Shown here: piece after piece, positions 1 to 9,984 of the stretch | Layout: every line of letters starts with the position of its first letter | Numbering within the stretch: the first letter of the stretch is position 1 | From: Spirosoma sp. | Lineage (GTDB): Bacteria > Bacteroidota > Bacteroidia > Cytophagales > Spirosomataceae | Length of the DNA stretch: 64,000 bases | Direction of reading: 5' to 3' | Assembly: GCF_026391055.1 (NCBI RefSeq) | Contig: NZ_JAPLET010000022.1 | Coordinates: 1,083,648-1,147,647, forward strand | Translations under genes and position numbers: made by a program | Notes under the pieces: model-generated | Database searches by the model: none | Seen by the model: only the letters and a program-made list of their open reading frames with translations | What the model was told of the DNA's origin: nothing

Positions 1-920
1 AAACAACGGATCTGCTGCTGTCGCGGACCATTCCGCTCTCGTCGGGCTTTGGGTCGGTATTTGGCAATTTCGGCTCGGTCGAGAACCGGGGCATTGAAGT
101 AACTGTCAATGCGGGTGTACTGAATGGCCCACTGAAGTGGGATATTAACGGCAACATATCGGCCAACCGCAATAAGCTCACGCTCATCGACGGAACCCGT
201 ACCGAAATTATTCCCGGTGGTGGCGATGGCTCCATTGGCGCTTTCACCAATAACAGCATCCTGCGGGTAGGCGCGCCCATCGGTTCATTCTATGGGTATG
301 TCTTCGATGGTATTTACCAAACCGGCGACAACATCCCGACGGGGCGCATTCCGGGCAATATCCGCTATCGTGACCTGAATGGCGACGGAGCCATTTCGGG
401 AGCCGATCAGACCATTATCGGCAACCCGAACCCAAACTATATCTTCGGCATCAACAATACCCTGAAGTACAAAGGCTTCGACCTGAGCCTGTTCGTACAG
501 GGTGTACAGGGCAATCAGATCTTTGCCGTGTCGAGAGTCCGGCTGGAGGCCGGGGCGGGTACCATCAATCAGTACGCCAGCTACGTAAACCGCTGGACAC
601 CCACCAATCCGTCGAACGAGTACCTGAAAGCCTCGACGGGGCAGCGGGTCAACCAGTCCGACATTCACATTGAAGATGGCTCATTTGTTCGCTTCAAGAA
701 CATAACCCTCGGTTACACGATCCCTGCCGTTGGCAAACTGGCCTGGTTAGCGAATTCGCGGGTGTATGTGAGTGCCAACAATTTCGCTACCCTGACCAGG
801 TATTCGGGCTATGACCCGGAGGTAAACACCGCCGGGCAGAACAACCTCAACCTCGGCGTGGACAACATCGGGTTCCCCGTGTCCAAGTCGTTCATTGCTG
901 GTCTTCAACTCAACTTCTAA
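1..920 (+). CDS. SusC-like TonB-dependent receptor, C-terminal part (partial)
   Basis: This is the C-terminal third of a SusC/RagA-type outer-membrane receptor; the gene begins left of the window and the first full codon is at position 3. It would form the beta-barrel that imports oligosaccharides with its SusD partner. The visible part shows typical features: a DLNGDGAISGADQTIIGNPNP stretch, the alternating barrel strands that follow it, and a final aromatic-ended strand (QLNF) before TAA. The SusD gene starts 18 bp downstream, as in almost all SusCD pairs. The reading frame is continuous to the edge, so the cut is due to the window and not to a mutation. Substrate unknown. Confidence 0.95.
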   Translation, partial: TTDLLLSRTIPLSSGFGSVFGNFGSVENRGIEVTVNAGVLNGPLKWDINGNISANRNKLTLIDGTRTEIIPGGGDGSIGAFTNNSILRVGAPIGSFYGYVFDGIYQTGDNIPTGRIPGNIRYRDLNGDGAISGADQTIIGNPNPNYIFGINNTLKYKGFDLSLFVQGVQGNQIFAVSRVRLEAGAGTINQYASYVNRWTPTNPSNEYLKASTGQRVNQSDIHIEDGSFVRFKNITLGYTIPAVGKLAWLANSRVYVSANNFATLTRYSGYDPEVNTAGQNNLNLGVDNIGFPVSKSFIAGLQLNF

Positions 921-938
921 CCGTAGCCAACACCGATC

Positions 939-2381
939 ATGAAATTTACCCGTATCAGTTCCTTTCTGGGGATGACCTTTTTGCTGGCGCAACTGAGTGC
1001 CTGTCAGTTAACCGAAACGCCCTATTCCTTCGTTTCGCCACAGCAGTTTTATACCTCGGCTTCCGATGCCGAAGCGGCTCTGACAGCTGCTTATACGCCC
1101 GTCACCGATCTGTACGGCCGGGTGGGTACGCAATTGCCCGACTACTCCGCCGATCAGTCGTTTCCGAGGGCCGTCGTCGGCCGCGACCAACTGACGGTGT
1201 TCTCCTACGATGCCACCATGGACCTGATTGGTGGCTACTGGCAGCATTGCTTTAACGGGATTAACCGGGCCAATCAGGTACTCGATAATGTCCCGAAGAT
1301 CGCGATGGACGATACCCGAAAGAAGCAGATTCTGGCCGAAGCCTATTTTTTGCGCGGGCTGTACTACTTCCACCTCGTTAAAACCTTTGGCGAAGTCCCT
1401 ATCAAACAGACTAGTACCAAAGATATAGCGTCGACGGAAGCCCCCAAAAGCAAAGTTGAAGATGTGTATGCGCTTATTGTCAAGGATTTTGAACAGGCGA
1501 TGAAAGATCTGCCCGCCACGCCGAAAGACCGGGGCCGGGCGGCAATCGGGGCCGCTCAGGGCTTGCTGGCAAAAGCACACCTGTATGCCGGAAACTGGGC
1601 GAAAGCGGCCGAAAATGCCCAGGCTGTTATCCAGTCGAACCGCTACAGCCTGATGCCCAATGTACTGGACCTGTACAATCCACTGAAAGAGGATGCGGCC
1701 CGGACAGAGCAGATTTTTGCGGCTGAATATTCAGCCCTGAGTGGGCTGAACGGGTCCGATCTGGTGGGTTTTTATGCTCCGGCCAATTCGCCCCCGGTTT
1801 TCTCGAAAACGGCTTTTGGTTCAGCCTTCGGCTATATGTCGTTCTACAATTCGTTCAATCCCGTCGATAAGCGTCGGCAATTGCTCGATACGGCCTACGT
1901 TAATTCAGCCGGCAAGCTGATTGGTCAGGCAGATGCTACGCTGAAAGACCGGGTGATTATCAAGAAGTTTCTGGACCCCAACTCCAACGGAGCCAACGGC
2001 GAAAACAACTTCCCGATTCTGAGACTGGCCGACGTGTACCTCATTGCGGCCGAGGCCGAAGCGCGGCAGAATGGCCCGACAGCCGTAGCCTATACCGCCA
2101 TCAACACCGTTCGTCGGCGGGCGGGCATCCCCGACCTGACGCCGGGCCTGGGCAAAGATGCGTTTATCGAAGCCGTGCTGCAGGAACGGTCTTGGGAGCT
2201 ATTCGTCGAAGCCGATCGATGGTATGACCTCACCCGCACGGGCAAATTCAAGATGGTGGCCAATGTGCTAAACTCGTACTATCCGTCGAGGCCGGTCCAG
2301 GACAAGCACCGATACTTTCCCATCCCGAACGTGGAAGTGCTGAGCAATTCAAAACTGGAGCAAAATCCAGCCTGGAAATAA
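939..2381 (+). CDS. SusD/RagB family nutrient-binding lipoprotein
   Basis: A 480-residue SusD-family surface lipoprotein that caps the SusC barrel and binds the glycan. It has a lipoprotein signal with lipobox LSAC (lipidated Cys22) and helical repeats of the SusD fold, including the AEAYFLRGLYYFHLVKTFGEVP region that marks the family. The C-terminal part carries the usual ADVYLIAAEAEAR and ERSWELFVEADRWYDLTRTG segments and ends with NPAWK, near the common NPGW ending. It directly follows the SusC gene and precedes carbohydrate-active genes, which supports a polysaccharide utilisation locus. The sugar bound cannot be predicted. Confidence 0.96.
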   Translation: MKFTRISSFLGMTFLLAQLSACQLTETPYSFVSPQQFYTSASDAEAALTAAYTPVTDLYGRVGTQLPDYSADQSFPRAVVGRDQLTVFSYDATMDLIGGYWQHCFNGINRANQVLDNVPKIAMDDTRKKQILAEAYFLRGLYYFHLVKTFGEVPIKQTSTKDIASTEAPKSKVEDVYALIVKDFEQAMKDLPATPKDRGRAAIGAAQGLLAKAHLYAGNWAKAAENAQAVIQSNRYSLMPNVLDLYNPLKEDAARTEQIFAAEYSALSGLNGSDLVGFYAPANSPPVFSKTAFGSAFGYMSFYNSFNPVDKRRQLLDTAYVNSAGKLIGQADATLKDRVIIKKFLDPNSNGANGENNFPILRLADVYLIAAEAEARQNGPTAVAYTAINTVRRRAGIPDLTPGLGKDAFIEAVLQERSWELFVEADRWYDLTRTGKFKMVANVLNSYYPSRPVQDKHRYFPIPNVEVLSNSKLEQNPAWK

Positions 2382-2417
2382 CCGAACATTCCTTACCCTA
2401 TTCCCTTGTTGTCAACT

Positions 2418-3551
2418 ATGACAGACCGACGCACGTTTCTGGCTTCTGCCGCCGGGTTGTTCCTGACGGGCTCCGCTATGGGGGCACTCGGGCACAACCC
2501 GACCCGCCAGAAGTCCGATACCCTCGATCTTAACGCGCTGATGCAGCCCATACAACCCCGTTCAATCCTGCGCGACCCCGACTGGTTTATCTGGGGCGGT
2601 GGCATGGTACGCACTGCCGACGGCGTTTGTCATATGCTGTTTGCCCGCTGGCCCCGTAAAGAAGGGTTCAATGCTTGGGTGACGCACTCCGAAATTGCCC
2701 ACGCCACCAGCAACGACCCACTTGGTTCCTGGACCGTGACGGGCTCGATTTTTGAGCGCCGACCCGGCTTCTGGGATGCGGATAACCTGCACAACCCGCT
2801 GATCCAGGAATTCGACGGCAAGTATTACCTCTATTACTCGGGCAATTTCGGTCCACGCAACGGCACCAAAGACGGCTGGTGGATTCACCGGAACAACCAG
2901 CGGCTGGGGGTAGCCGTTGCCGACCATCCGGCCGGTCCGTGGAAACGCTTCGACAAGCCGCTGCTCGACAGAACCCCCGGCTCCTTCGATGGGTTGCTGG
3001 TCAATAGCCCCACCGTAGCCCGCAGCCGGGCCGGGCAATACGTGATGGTTTACAAAGGCGTGAGTGAGGGGCCTATGCCGTTTGGCGGCAAGGTTAGGAT
3101 GGGACTGGCTACAGCAACAAACCCGCTGGGTCCCTGGAAAAAGGAGAACATAACCCTCTTCGATCATCCGACGGAGCCGTTTCCAACCGACGATAACTTC
3201 ATTTGGTATCAGCCAACTGGGAACGGCGAGGGCCGCTTTTACGCCATTGTGAAAGACTATCGGGGCTTTTACACCAAGCAGGCCCGTCCGGGTTCAGTAG
3301 AAAAAGAGTCACTGGTACTGTTTACGTCTGAAACCGGACGCGACTGGACATTGGCCGCCCATCCCTTTGTGTCGGACTTTCACCTGCGCTGGGCCAACGG
3401 GTCTGTCAGCGACCGGCTCCACCGGCTCGATCAGCCGCAAGTCTGGCTCGAAAACGGCAAACCATCGGTGCTGTTTCTGGCCGTGAAAGCAAAAGATGAC
3501 GCCGATGACTCAGATATATCGTACAACATTCAGATTAAGCTAAAATCCTGA
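2418..3551 (+). CDS. Beta-propeller glycoside hydrolase-like protein with Tat-type signal
   Basis: Probable secreted or periplasmic glycosidase of the five-bladed beta-propeller type (GH43/GH32/GH117-like clan). ATG at 2418 is preferred over an upstream TTG because the product then starts MTDRRTFLASAAG, a twin-arginine signal. Motifs that fit the fold include ILRDPDWFIWGGG near residue 50, a candidate catalytic Asp region, then DADNLHNPLI, YYLYYSGNFG and repeated GPWKR / GPWKK blade motifs. The gene follows SusD by 36 bp and lies in the same operon-like array. The exact family and substrate are not recognised. A Tat signal would imply folding, perhaps cofactor insertion, before export. Confidence 0.75.
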   Translation: MTDRRTFLASAAGLFLTGSAMGALGHNPTRQKSDTLDLNALMQPIQPRSILRDPDWFIWGGGMVRTADGVCHMLFARWPRKEGFNAWVTHSEIAHATSNDPLGSWTVTGSIFERRPGFWDADNLHNPLIQEFDGKYYLYYSGNFGPRNGTKDGWWIHRNNQRLGVAVADHPAGPWKRFDKPLLDRTPGSFDGLLVNSPTVARSRAGQYVMVYKGVSEGPMPFGGKVRMGLATATNPLGPWKKENITLFDHPTEPFPTDDNFIWYQPTGNGEGRFYAIVKDYRGFYTKQARPGSVEKESLVLFTSETGRDWTLAAHPFVSDFHLRWANGSVSDRLHRLDQPQVWLENGKPSVLFLAVKAKDDADDSDISYNIQIKLKS

Positions 3552-3585
3552 CATAGCCGAGGGCGCTATCGTAAATACTCATTCC

Positions 3586-6159
3586 ATGCACTCTATCTGG
3601 AAAATTGCACTTATAAGCGTAGGCTGGCTTACGGTACGGGCTCAATCGAATCCGCCAATAGAACTGGCAAACGAGCGTGTCAGGATCAGTTGGAAAAACA
3701 CCCCGGCTGGCTGGGCCATCGGCCAGGTGGCCGTGCGAAAAGGCGCGAACTGGGTAAACCTGTCCGCACCGTCCGGCGAAAACACGCTGCTGTATGCCGC
3801 AGATAAGCCTTCCGATAAGCCCGATACCACCTTCAAGGATATTACGGGCCAGCCTTTCCCCGCAGAAAGATACCATTATCAGCAGAAACAATGGGCTGAA
3901 AGCACCAACCCGGTGTCACTGAACAAGGCGGGCAAGGCGCTGCATTTTTTTCCGAAAGAAGCGAAACAGACACGTCCGAACAGCCTGTCGTTTCAGCACG
4001 ACACAGAAGCGGCTATGGTCAGCACGGTCTGGTCATTCGATCCCCGATTCCCGTCGGACATTGTGGTGAAACAGACCGTCACCGCCAGAAAGCCGGGGTA
4101 TTTTTCGCTGGCCAGTCCGACGATGTTCAGTGTTTCGGAGCAAAATCTGGGCTGGGCAACCATTCCGGGCTATTTTCAGGGCAACAAACTCCAGCCGAAC
4201 TTCGCGCTGGCCTACGCCTACGGGCATGGCATTCCGACGATTCCGGCCGTTTACCGGGAGCGCTGCGCCAGCACCCTTTGCCCGATGGTGACGACAAAAA
4301 CCGGCGTTACCATCGCGGTTATTCCGGAGCCGGGCCTATCGCGCGACCCCTGGGCCGTGGATAAAAGCACGCAGATCGACTGGGAGATTGGCTTGTCGCA
4401 CATGAACCGGAAGGCGCAGCTTTCACCAACGCTCTACTACCCTGTGCTGGGACAGCCAAAATCCAGCCTGCAACCCGGCGAAAGCATCAGCTATACATTC
4501 CGGTACAGCCTGACGGATGGCGACTGGTTCAAAGCCCTCAACCATGCCGTATACGACATCTATCAATTCAGGGAAACGCTGGCGCTGCGGCAGTCAACCC
4601 AATCGCTGACGGAGCGTATCCAGAAGATGCACCACTACCTCACCGATCCGAAAACCTCGCTTTGGAATATCGAGGAGTTTGAGGGCAAAAAACTGGGTGC
4701 TCAGTCGTACCTGGGTGGCGTTGTCGGTTCCGACAGAGATGCCATGAAAAACTCCGACTACGGCGCCATGTGGATGCTTGCCAACGCCACCCACGACCCG
4801 CTCCTGACCGAAAACGTGCTTCCCTACGCCGAAAACTTCAAGCTGGCCCAGCAGGAAACCGGCACCAGTTTTTTCAAAGGGGCTCCCGAAGGACAGTATT
4901 ATCTGGCGAAGTCGAAGAAGTTTGTGGAGGAATGGGGCTCCGTCGTGGAGCCGATTGGCCTGACGTATTACACCCTGCTCGACATGGGCAACATGCTCCT
5001 CTTCGACCCGGCCAATACGGAACTCAAAGAGCGGCTGCGACTAGGTGCCGACCGGTTGCTGACCTGGCAGAAACCCGATGGCCGCTGGGCGGTGGCCTAC
5101 GACCGGAACACCGAACAGGAGATCTTCACCGATGTTCAGGATGTGCGCCCCACCTTTTACGGGCTGATTGTTGCCTACCGAATCCTGAAAGACCCGAAAT
5201 ACCTGGCTTCCGCCCGAAAAGGGGCCGACTGGTTCATCAAAAACGCGGTCGAGACGGGGAGTTTTCTGGGGGTCTGTGGCGATGCGCGCTACGCGCCCGA
5301 TTTCGCAACGGGCCAGTCGGCGCAGGCGTTGCTGGATTTATATGACCTGACGAACGACATCCGCTACCAGCATTCGGCGATTACGGTGGCCAAAATTTAC
5401 ACGACCTCTATTTACACCCACCCCATTGCCAGCCATAAACCGAAAACGGTCAATGGGATTCCGCGCGAAGACTGGGAAATCAGCCAGACGGGCTTGAGCT
5501 TTGAGCATGGCGGCATTTTTGGCTCGGCCACGCGGCTGGGACCTATTCAGTTGTGCAGCCACGCGGGCTTGTTCATCCGCATGTATCAACTGACAAAAGA
5601 GCCGATTTTTGCGGACATGGCCCGGTCAGGCGCTATCGGCCGGGATGCCTTTGTCGACCCGAAAACGAGTGTGGCGTCTTACTACTGGGAACGGATGAAC
5701 AAAGGATCGGGGCCGTATCCCCACCATGCCTGGTGGCAGATCGGCTGGCTTACCGACTACCTGATGGCCGAAGCTGAACTCCGCTCGGCGGGAAACGTCA
5801 CGTTTCCGCGCGGGTTCGTTACGCCTAAAGTAGGGCCGCACCAGACATACGGTTTCCGTGCGGGTGCTGTGTATGGCCAACCCGCCAGTCTGCTTGTTCA
5901 GGAAGGGCTGGTGCAGCCAGATAGCCCGGTTATCGACTACATCCTGACCCGCTCTGCCGATCAGAAAAAGCTGTTTATCGTTTTGCAGAACAATCGGGCG
6001 CAGGCCACGAAGACAACGGTAAAGCTGAACCCGGCCGTCCTCCAGAAAACTTTCGCCAAGGCCCGCTGGCTCCCGACAAACCAGGCTGTTCCTCCAGGCG
6101 ACATCACCCTCGAACTACCGGGTTTTGGACAGCAGGTGCTGGAAGTGGAGTTAAGATAA
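3586..6159 (+). CDS. Large secreted helical-barrel glycosidase-like protein, unassigned
   Basis: An 857-residue exported protein with a Sec signal ending near VRAQ (about residue 20). The N-terminal 300 residues look like a beta-sandwich. Residues about 330-720 are helix-rich with short repeats such as ADRLLTWQKPDGRWAVAY and GADWFIKNAVE, plus FGSATRLGPIQLCSHAG, typical of an alpha/alpha-barrel (six-hairpin) glycosidase or lyase. A small beta domain closes the protein. No family-defining catalytic motif could be recognised. Such proteins are sometimes annotated in Bacteroidota as glycerophosphodiester phosphodiesterase, but no HxH or GDPD motif is seen, so that name is not supported. It sits between the propeller hydrolase and the symporter. 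Confidence 0.6.
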   Translation: MHSIWKIALISVGWLTVRAQSNPPIELANERVRISWKNTPAGWAIGQVAVRKGANWVNLSAPSGENTLLYAADKPSDKPDTTFKDITGQPFPAERYHYQQKQWAESTNPVSLNKAGKALHFFPKEAKQTRPNSLSFQHDTEAAMVSTVWSFDPRFPSDIVVKQTVTARKPGYFSLASPTMFSVSEQNLGWATIPGYFQGNKLQPNFALAYAYGHGIPTIPAVYRERCASTLCPMVTTKTGVTIAVIPEPGLSRDPWAVDKSTQIDWEIGLSHMNRKAQLSPTLYYPVLGQPKSSLQPGESISYTFRYSLTDGDWFKALNHAVYDIYQFRETLALRQSTQSLTERIQKMHHYLTDPKTSLWNIEEFEGKKLGAQSYLGGVVGSDRDAMKNSDYGAMWMLANATHDPLLTENVLPYAENFKLAQQETGTSFFKGAPEGQYYLAKSKKFVEEWGSVVEPIGLTYYTLLDMGNMLLFDPANTELKERLRLGADRLLTWQKPDGRWAVAYDRNTEQEIFTDVQDVRPTFYGLIVAYRILKDPKYLASARKGADWFIKNAVETGSFLGVCGDARYAPDFATGQSAQALLDLYDLTNDIRYQHSAITVAKIYTTSIYTHPIASHKPKTVNGIPREDWEISQTGLSFEHGGIFGSATRLGPIQLCSHAGLFIRMYQLTKEPIFADMARSGAIGRDAFVDPKTSVASYYWERMNKGSGPYPHHAWWQIGWLTDYLMAEAELRSAGNVTFPRGFVTPKVGPHQTYGFRAGAVYGQPASLLVQEGLVQPDSPVIDYILTRSADQKKLFIVLQNNRAQATKTTVKLNPAVLQKTFAKARWLPTNQAVPPGDITLELPGFGQQVLEVELR

Positions 6160-6186
6160 ACGTATTTTTTGATAGGTTTTCAGCTT

Positions 6187-7911
6187 ATGAATACAACCAT
6201 TGATACCGCCGTTATCGTTATTTTTTCGGCCTTTGTGCTGGTCATCGGCATGTTGTTTGCCCGTACCGGCCGCAACCTAAAGTCTTTCTTTGCCGGGGGC
6301 GAAGCAGTGCCCTGGTTCATTGGGGGGCTGTCGCTGTTCATGAGCTTTTTTTCGGCAGGTACGTTCGTCGCGTGGGGAAGCATTGCCTATAAATACGGTT
6401 GGGTGGCCATCACCATTCAGTGGACCATGTGCATTGGGGCCATCATCACCGGACTTTGGCTGGCCCCCCGCTGGAAAAAAACAGGGGCTCTTACAGCCGC
6501 CGAGTTCATTCGGAAGCGGCTGGGGCTACCCGTCCAGAAAACCTATATCTTCATTTTCACTCTGGTCAGCATCTTTATTAAGGGATCGGTGCTGTATCCG
6601 GTGGCGAAGCTGGTGAGCGTATCACTAAGTCTTCCGCTGGTACCCACCACCATTGGTCTGGGCATTTTCATGATTGCCTATACGGCCGTTGGTGGCCTTT
6701 GGGCCGTGATGGTGACCGATATTCTTCAGTTTGTTGTGCTGTCGGCCGCCGTATTCATCCTGATGCCACTGGCGTTCGATAAAGTCGGCGGGTTCGACGC
6801 ATTCACCCAGAAAGTACCCGCTACTTTTTTTGAACCGCTCAACGGCGAATACACCTTCGGATTTGTGCTGGCATTTATATTCTACCACATCGCTTACATT
6901 GGTGGAAACTGGACGTTCGTGCAGCGGTACACCAGCGTCGACAGTCCTAAATCGGCCCGTAAAGTGGCGTTTCTGTTTGCCGGGCTTTACCTCGTCAGCC
7001 CGATTATCTGGATGCTGCCACCCATGATCTACAAGGCCATCAACCCATCGCTGGTGGGGCTCGACACGGAGAATGCGTACCTCGAAATCTGCCGATTGGT
7101 ATTGCCACCCGGCCTGCTGGGGCTAATGCTCACAGGCATGTATTTCTCTACGTCGGCGAGCGCCAACACCGCGCTCAATGTGGTATCGGCGGTCTTCACG
7201 AATGACATTTACAAAGGCATCATCAACCCCGGAGCCACCGACCGGCAACTTATCCGGGTAGCCCGGCTGTCGTCGTGGGGGTTCGGTATGGGCATGATCG
7301 GCATTGCGCTGCTAGTACCTTATGTGGGCGGCATTGTCGAAGTGGTGCTGAGCATTGGGGCCGTAACCGGTGGTCCTCTGTTGGCTCCGGCCATCTGGGC
7401 GCTATTCTCCAAACGGCAAACGGGCCGCACCACCTTATGGATAACCTGTTCAACACTTGGCCTGAACCTGGTTTTTAAGCTTATCCTCCCGGTGCTAATC
7501 GGTTTCAAACTGAGCCGGGCCGAAGAAATGGTGATGGGCATGGGCGTACCCATTTTGCTGCTGGCCATTGCGGAATGGCTGGCGTCGCGCCAGACCACCG
7601 TTAGTGCTGACTACCTGCGCTGTGTGCAGGAAAAAGCCGACACACCCGTGATTTCGTCGGACGATGCGGCTTCGGAGGCACTGGAAACAAAACGGCAAAA
7701 TCGTTTTGGGCTGAAAGTTATTGCGGGTGCGCTGGCGTTCACGGCACTCATGCTGCTGGGGCTCAGCCTGCTCACGGCGCAGGGGGCGGGCGTAACAGCG
7801 CTTATTGCCATCCTCATTTTGTGCGGTGCCGCGTTTTCGTGGTTTGCCGCCCTCCGCATTCAGGTACTTCCCGAACCTACACCCCTGATGCGGGAAGTTA
7901 ATCACCCCTAA
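6187..7911 (+). CDS. Sodium:solute symporter (SSS family)
   Basis: A 574-residue inner-membrane symporter of the SSS family, predicted to bring the released sugar or sugar acid into the cytoplasm with Na+. It has about 13 hydrophobic segments and the family pattern in the first helices: GRNLKSFFAGGEAVPWFIGGLSLFMS followed by FSAGTFVAWGSIAYKYGW. The motif YTAVGGLWAVMVTDILQFVV (TM5-6) is characteristic. ATG at 6187 is taken instead of a TTG six codons upstream. The gene starts 27 bp after the preceding hydrolase, so it is probably cotranscribed. Substrate specificity is inferred only from context. Confidence 0.92.
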   Translation: MNTTIDTAVIVIFSAFVLVIGMLFARTGRNLKSFFAGGEAVPWFIGGLSLFMSFFSAGTFVAWGSIAYKYGWVAITIQWTMCIGAIITGLWLAPRWKKTGALTAAEFIRKRLGLPVQKTYIFIFTLVSIFIKGSVLYPVAKLVSVSLSLPLVPTTIGLGIFMIAYTAVGGLWAVMVTDILQFVVLSAAVFILMPLAFDKVGGFDAFTQKVPATFFEPLNGEYTFGFVLAFIFYHIAYIGGNWTFVQRYTSVDSPKSARKVAFLFAGLYLVSPIIWMLPPMIYKAINPSLVGLDTENAYLEICRLVLPPGLLGLMLTGMYFSTSASANTALNVVSAVFTNDIYKGIINPGATDRQLIRVARLSSWGFGMGMIGIALLVPYVGGIVEVVLSIGAVTGGPLLAPAIWALFSKRQTGRTTLWITCSTLGLNLVFKLILPVLIGFKLSRAEEMVMGMGVPILLLAIAEWLASRQTTVSADYLRCVQEKADTPVISSDDAASEALETKRQNRFGLKVIAGALAFTALMLLGLSLLTAQGAGVTALIAILILCGAAFSWFAALRIQVLPEPTPLMREVNHP

Positions 7912-7929
7912 ACTTACCTTAACCTAGCT

Positions 7930-9984
7930 ATGCGTCAACGACTTCTTTTTTTGGTACTGATAACGCTTTGCGCTTCTGCCAGTTTTGCCCAATACACCAT
8001 CCGCGACCCGAACGCAATTCCGCTGCATGGCGAATGGCGATTTGCCCTTGACCCCGTCGATGCGGGCGAACGGGGCAACTGGTATCGGGACGATGCCTCC
8101 CTGAATCGGTGGGAGAAGGTCACGGTGCCGCACTGCTTCTCGGTCGATCCCCGCTTTCAGTTTTACACCGGAACAGCCTGGTACCGCCGGACTTTTCCGT
8201 TTCAATCCACTCCCGGCAAACGGGTTATCCTGCATTTCGATGCGGCTTATTACGCAACGTCGGTCTGGGTAAACAACCGAAAAGTCGGGACGCACGAAGG
8301 CGGCTATACCCCGTTTCAGTTCGACATTACCGACTTTCTGCAAGCAGAATCGGCCACCGGCGCGTTGAACACCATCGCTGTTTCGGTTAATAACAATACC
8401 TGGAAAACAACGACCATACCTGGCGCGAAGGATAACAACCTGCCCGAATCGTTTCCGGGCTGGCTCAACTACGGTGGCCTGATCCGGCCCGTTTACCTGA
8501 CCGTAGAGCCGGAAGTATATGTCGAAAACGTCAAAGCGGAAGCTAGTCCAGACTTAGTGAAAGGCACCGCGACGTTAGTCCTTAAAACCCGAATTCGGAA
8601 CGCGGGCAAACAGGCTATCACGCCAAAACTGGCCTTCCGGGTGGAACAAAACGGCAAACCTGTTGTGCTGACCTGGAAGCAGCCAGCGGGTTCTGTTGCC
8701 GCTGGCCAAACGACGGTACTGGAAGCCGAAACGGTTCTAAAGGCCGCCGACGTAAAACTTTGGAGCGTCGATCAGCCCACCTTGTACGATCTTCAAGTCG
8801 TTTCCGCCACCGATACCGTTCGGACGCATTTCGGTATTCGAAAAGTAGAGGTTCGCAACGCACAACTGCTGCTAAACGGACAGCCGATCAAGGTAGCGGG
8901 CGGAAACCGCGTCGTTGACCATACGGGTCTGGGCTCGCTGGAACCCGACTGGCTGGTGGAAAAAGACATGCGCCTGATGAAAGAAGCGGGTATGGAACTG
9001 CACCGGCTCACCCATTATACACCCTCTGAAACTGTGTACGACTGGGCCGACCGCAACGGGATGCTGATCATCAGCGAAGCGGGCAACTGGCAGCTGACGC
9101 CCCGGCAAATGGATAACGATACCATGCGCACCAAGTTTCGGCAGCAGTTTCGGGAGATGGCCGAGCGCGACTGGAATCACCCCAGCGTGATTGCCTACAG
9201 CGTGGGTAACGAATACCTGTCTGAGCAACCGGCAGGCCAGCGGTGGACTAAAGACATGATCGCTTACGCCCGCGAACTCGACCCTACGCGTCTGTACACC
9301 TTCGCATCCATGCGATTGAATACCCTGCCCAAAAAACCGGAAGATGAAGCCAGCCAATACTGCGACTTCATCTCGACCAATACCTATGGCAATCACGCCA
9401 ACATCCTGAAACACATCCACTCGCTTTATCCCGACAAGCCGATTTTTGTCAGTGAATACGGCACGCGGGCCGATGGAAAAGAGGGCGAAGCCGGTCAGGT
9501 AACGCACATCGAGAAGTTCCTGGCCGATATCCGGCCACTGCCGTATGTAGTGGGTGCATCGTGGTGGTCGTTCAACGATTACCTGAGTCGGCACGACGGT
9601 ACCAACCCGGACGGCACCCGACCGTGGGGGCTCGTTCGGGGCGACCGCTCGAAACGGTTGCTTTATAAGGCACACCAGACCGGCATGGCCCCCGTTACTA
9701 TTGAAAAAGTAAGCTGGACGACGGGCGGTGAGGGTGTTCACAATGTTACCCTGCGCATTACCGCCCGTCCTGATTTCCCGGCCTACACCCTCAAAAAATA
9801 CCAGTTGAAAGTAGATAAAATGCGGCTGACTATTCCCGATTTGCAGCCGGGCCAACAGGCCAACCTTACGCTCCCGGTGCGTGGTTTTGACAAGACGCTA
9901 ACCGTCGAGGTCATCAAACCAACCGGCTTTTCAATTCTTACCCAAACGATTGATTCAACGAATGATACGCGAGCAAGCAACTGA
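7930..9984 (+). CDS. Glycoside hydrolase family 2 (beta-galactosidase/beta-glucuronidase type)
   Basis: A 684-residue exported GH2 enzyme with a signal peptide (cleavage near ASFAQ, residue 21). The sugar-binding jelly roll (about 25-195) is followed by an immunoglobulin-like domain (about 196-305) and the TIM barrel (306-600). The catalytic pair is visible: acid/base Glu428 in SVGNEY after NHPSVIAY, and nucleophile Glu509 in VSEYGT. Length and the WWSFNDYLSRHDGTNPDGTRPWG ending of the barrel resemble beta-glucuronidase-type GH2 more than long LacZ enzymes. The stop overlaps the next gene's start by 23 bp, which suggests coupled translation. Confidence 0.9.
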   Translation: MRQRLLFLVLITLCASASFAQYTIRDPNAIPLHGEWRFALDPVDAGERGNWYRDDASLNRWEKVTVPHCFSVDPRFQFYTGTAWYRRTFPFQSTPGKRVILHFDAAYYATSVWVNNRKVGTHEGGYTPFQFDITDFLQAESATGALNTIAVSVNNNTWKTTTIPGAKDNNLPESFPGWLNYGGLIRPVYLTVEPEVYVENVKAEASPDLVKGTATLVLKTRIRNAGKQAITPKLAFRVEQNGKPVVLTWKQPAGSVAAGQTTVLEAETVLKAADVKLWSVDQPTLYDLQVVSATDTVRTHFGIRKVEVRNAQLLLNGQPIKVAGGNRVVDHTGLGSLEPDWLVEKDMRLMKEAGMELHRLTHYTPSETVYDWADRNGMLIISEAGNWQLTPRQMDNDTMRTKFRQQFREMAERDWNHPSVIAYSVGNEYLSEQPAGQRWTKDMIAYARELDPTRLYTFASMRLNTLPKKPEDEASQYCDFISTNTYGNHANILKHIHSLYPDKPIFVSEYGTRADGKEGEAGQVTHIEKFLADIRPLPYVVGASWWSFNDYLSRHDGTNPDGTRPWGLVRGDRSKRLLYKAHQTGMAPVTIEKVSWTTGGEGVHNVTLRITARPDFPAYTLKKYQLKVDKMRLTIPDLQPGQQANLTLPVRGFDKTLTVEVIKPTGFSILTQTIDSTNDTRASN

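Noticed and set aside
4770..5345. Overlapping + strand ORF of 191 residues inside the 857-residue gene
   Set aside because: Arg/Pro/Gly-rich composition typical of a shadow frame in GC-rich coding DNA; no start signal.
3586..6159. Glycerophosphodiester phosphodiesterase annotation
   Set aside because: No GDPD motif or TIM-barrel pattern; the helical-hairpin repeats suggest a six-hairpin glycosidase-like fold.
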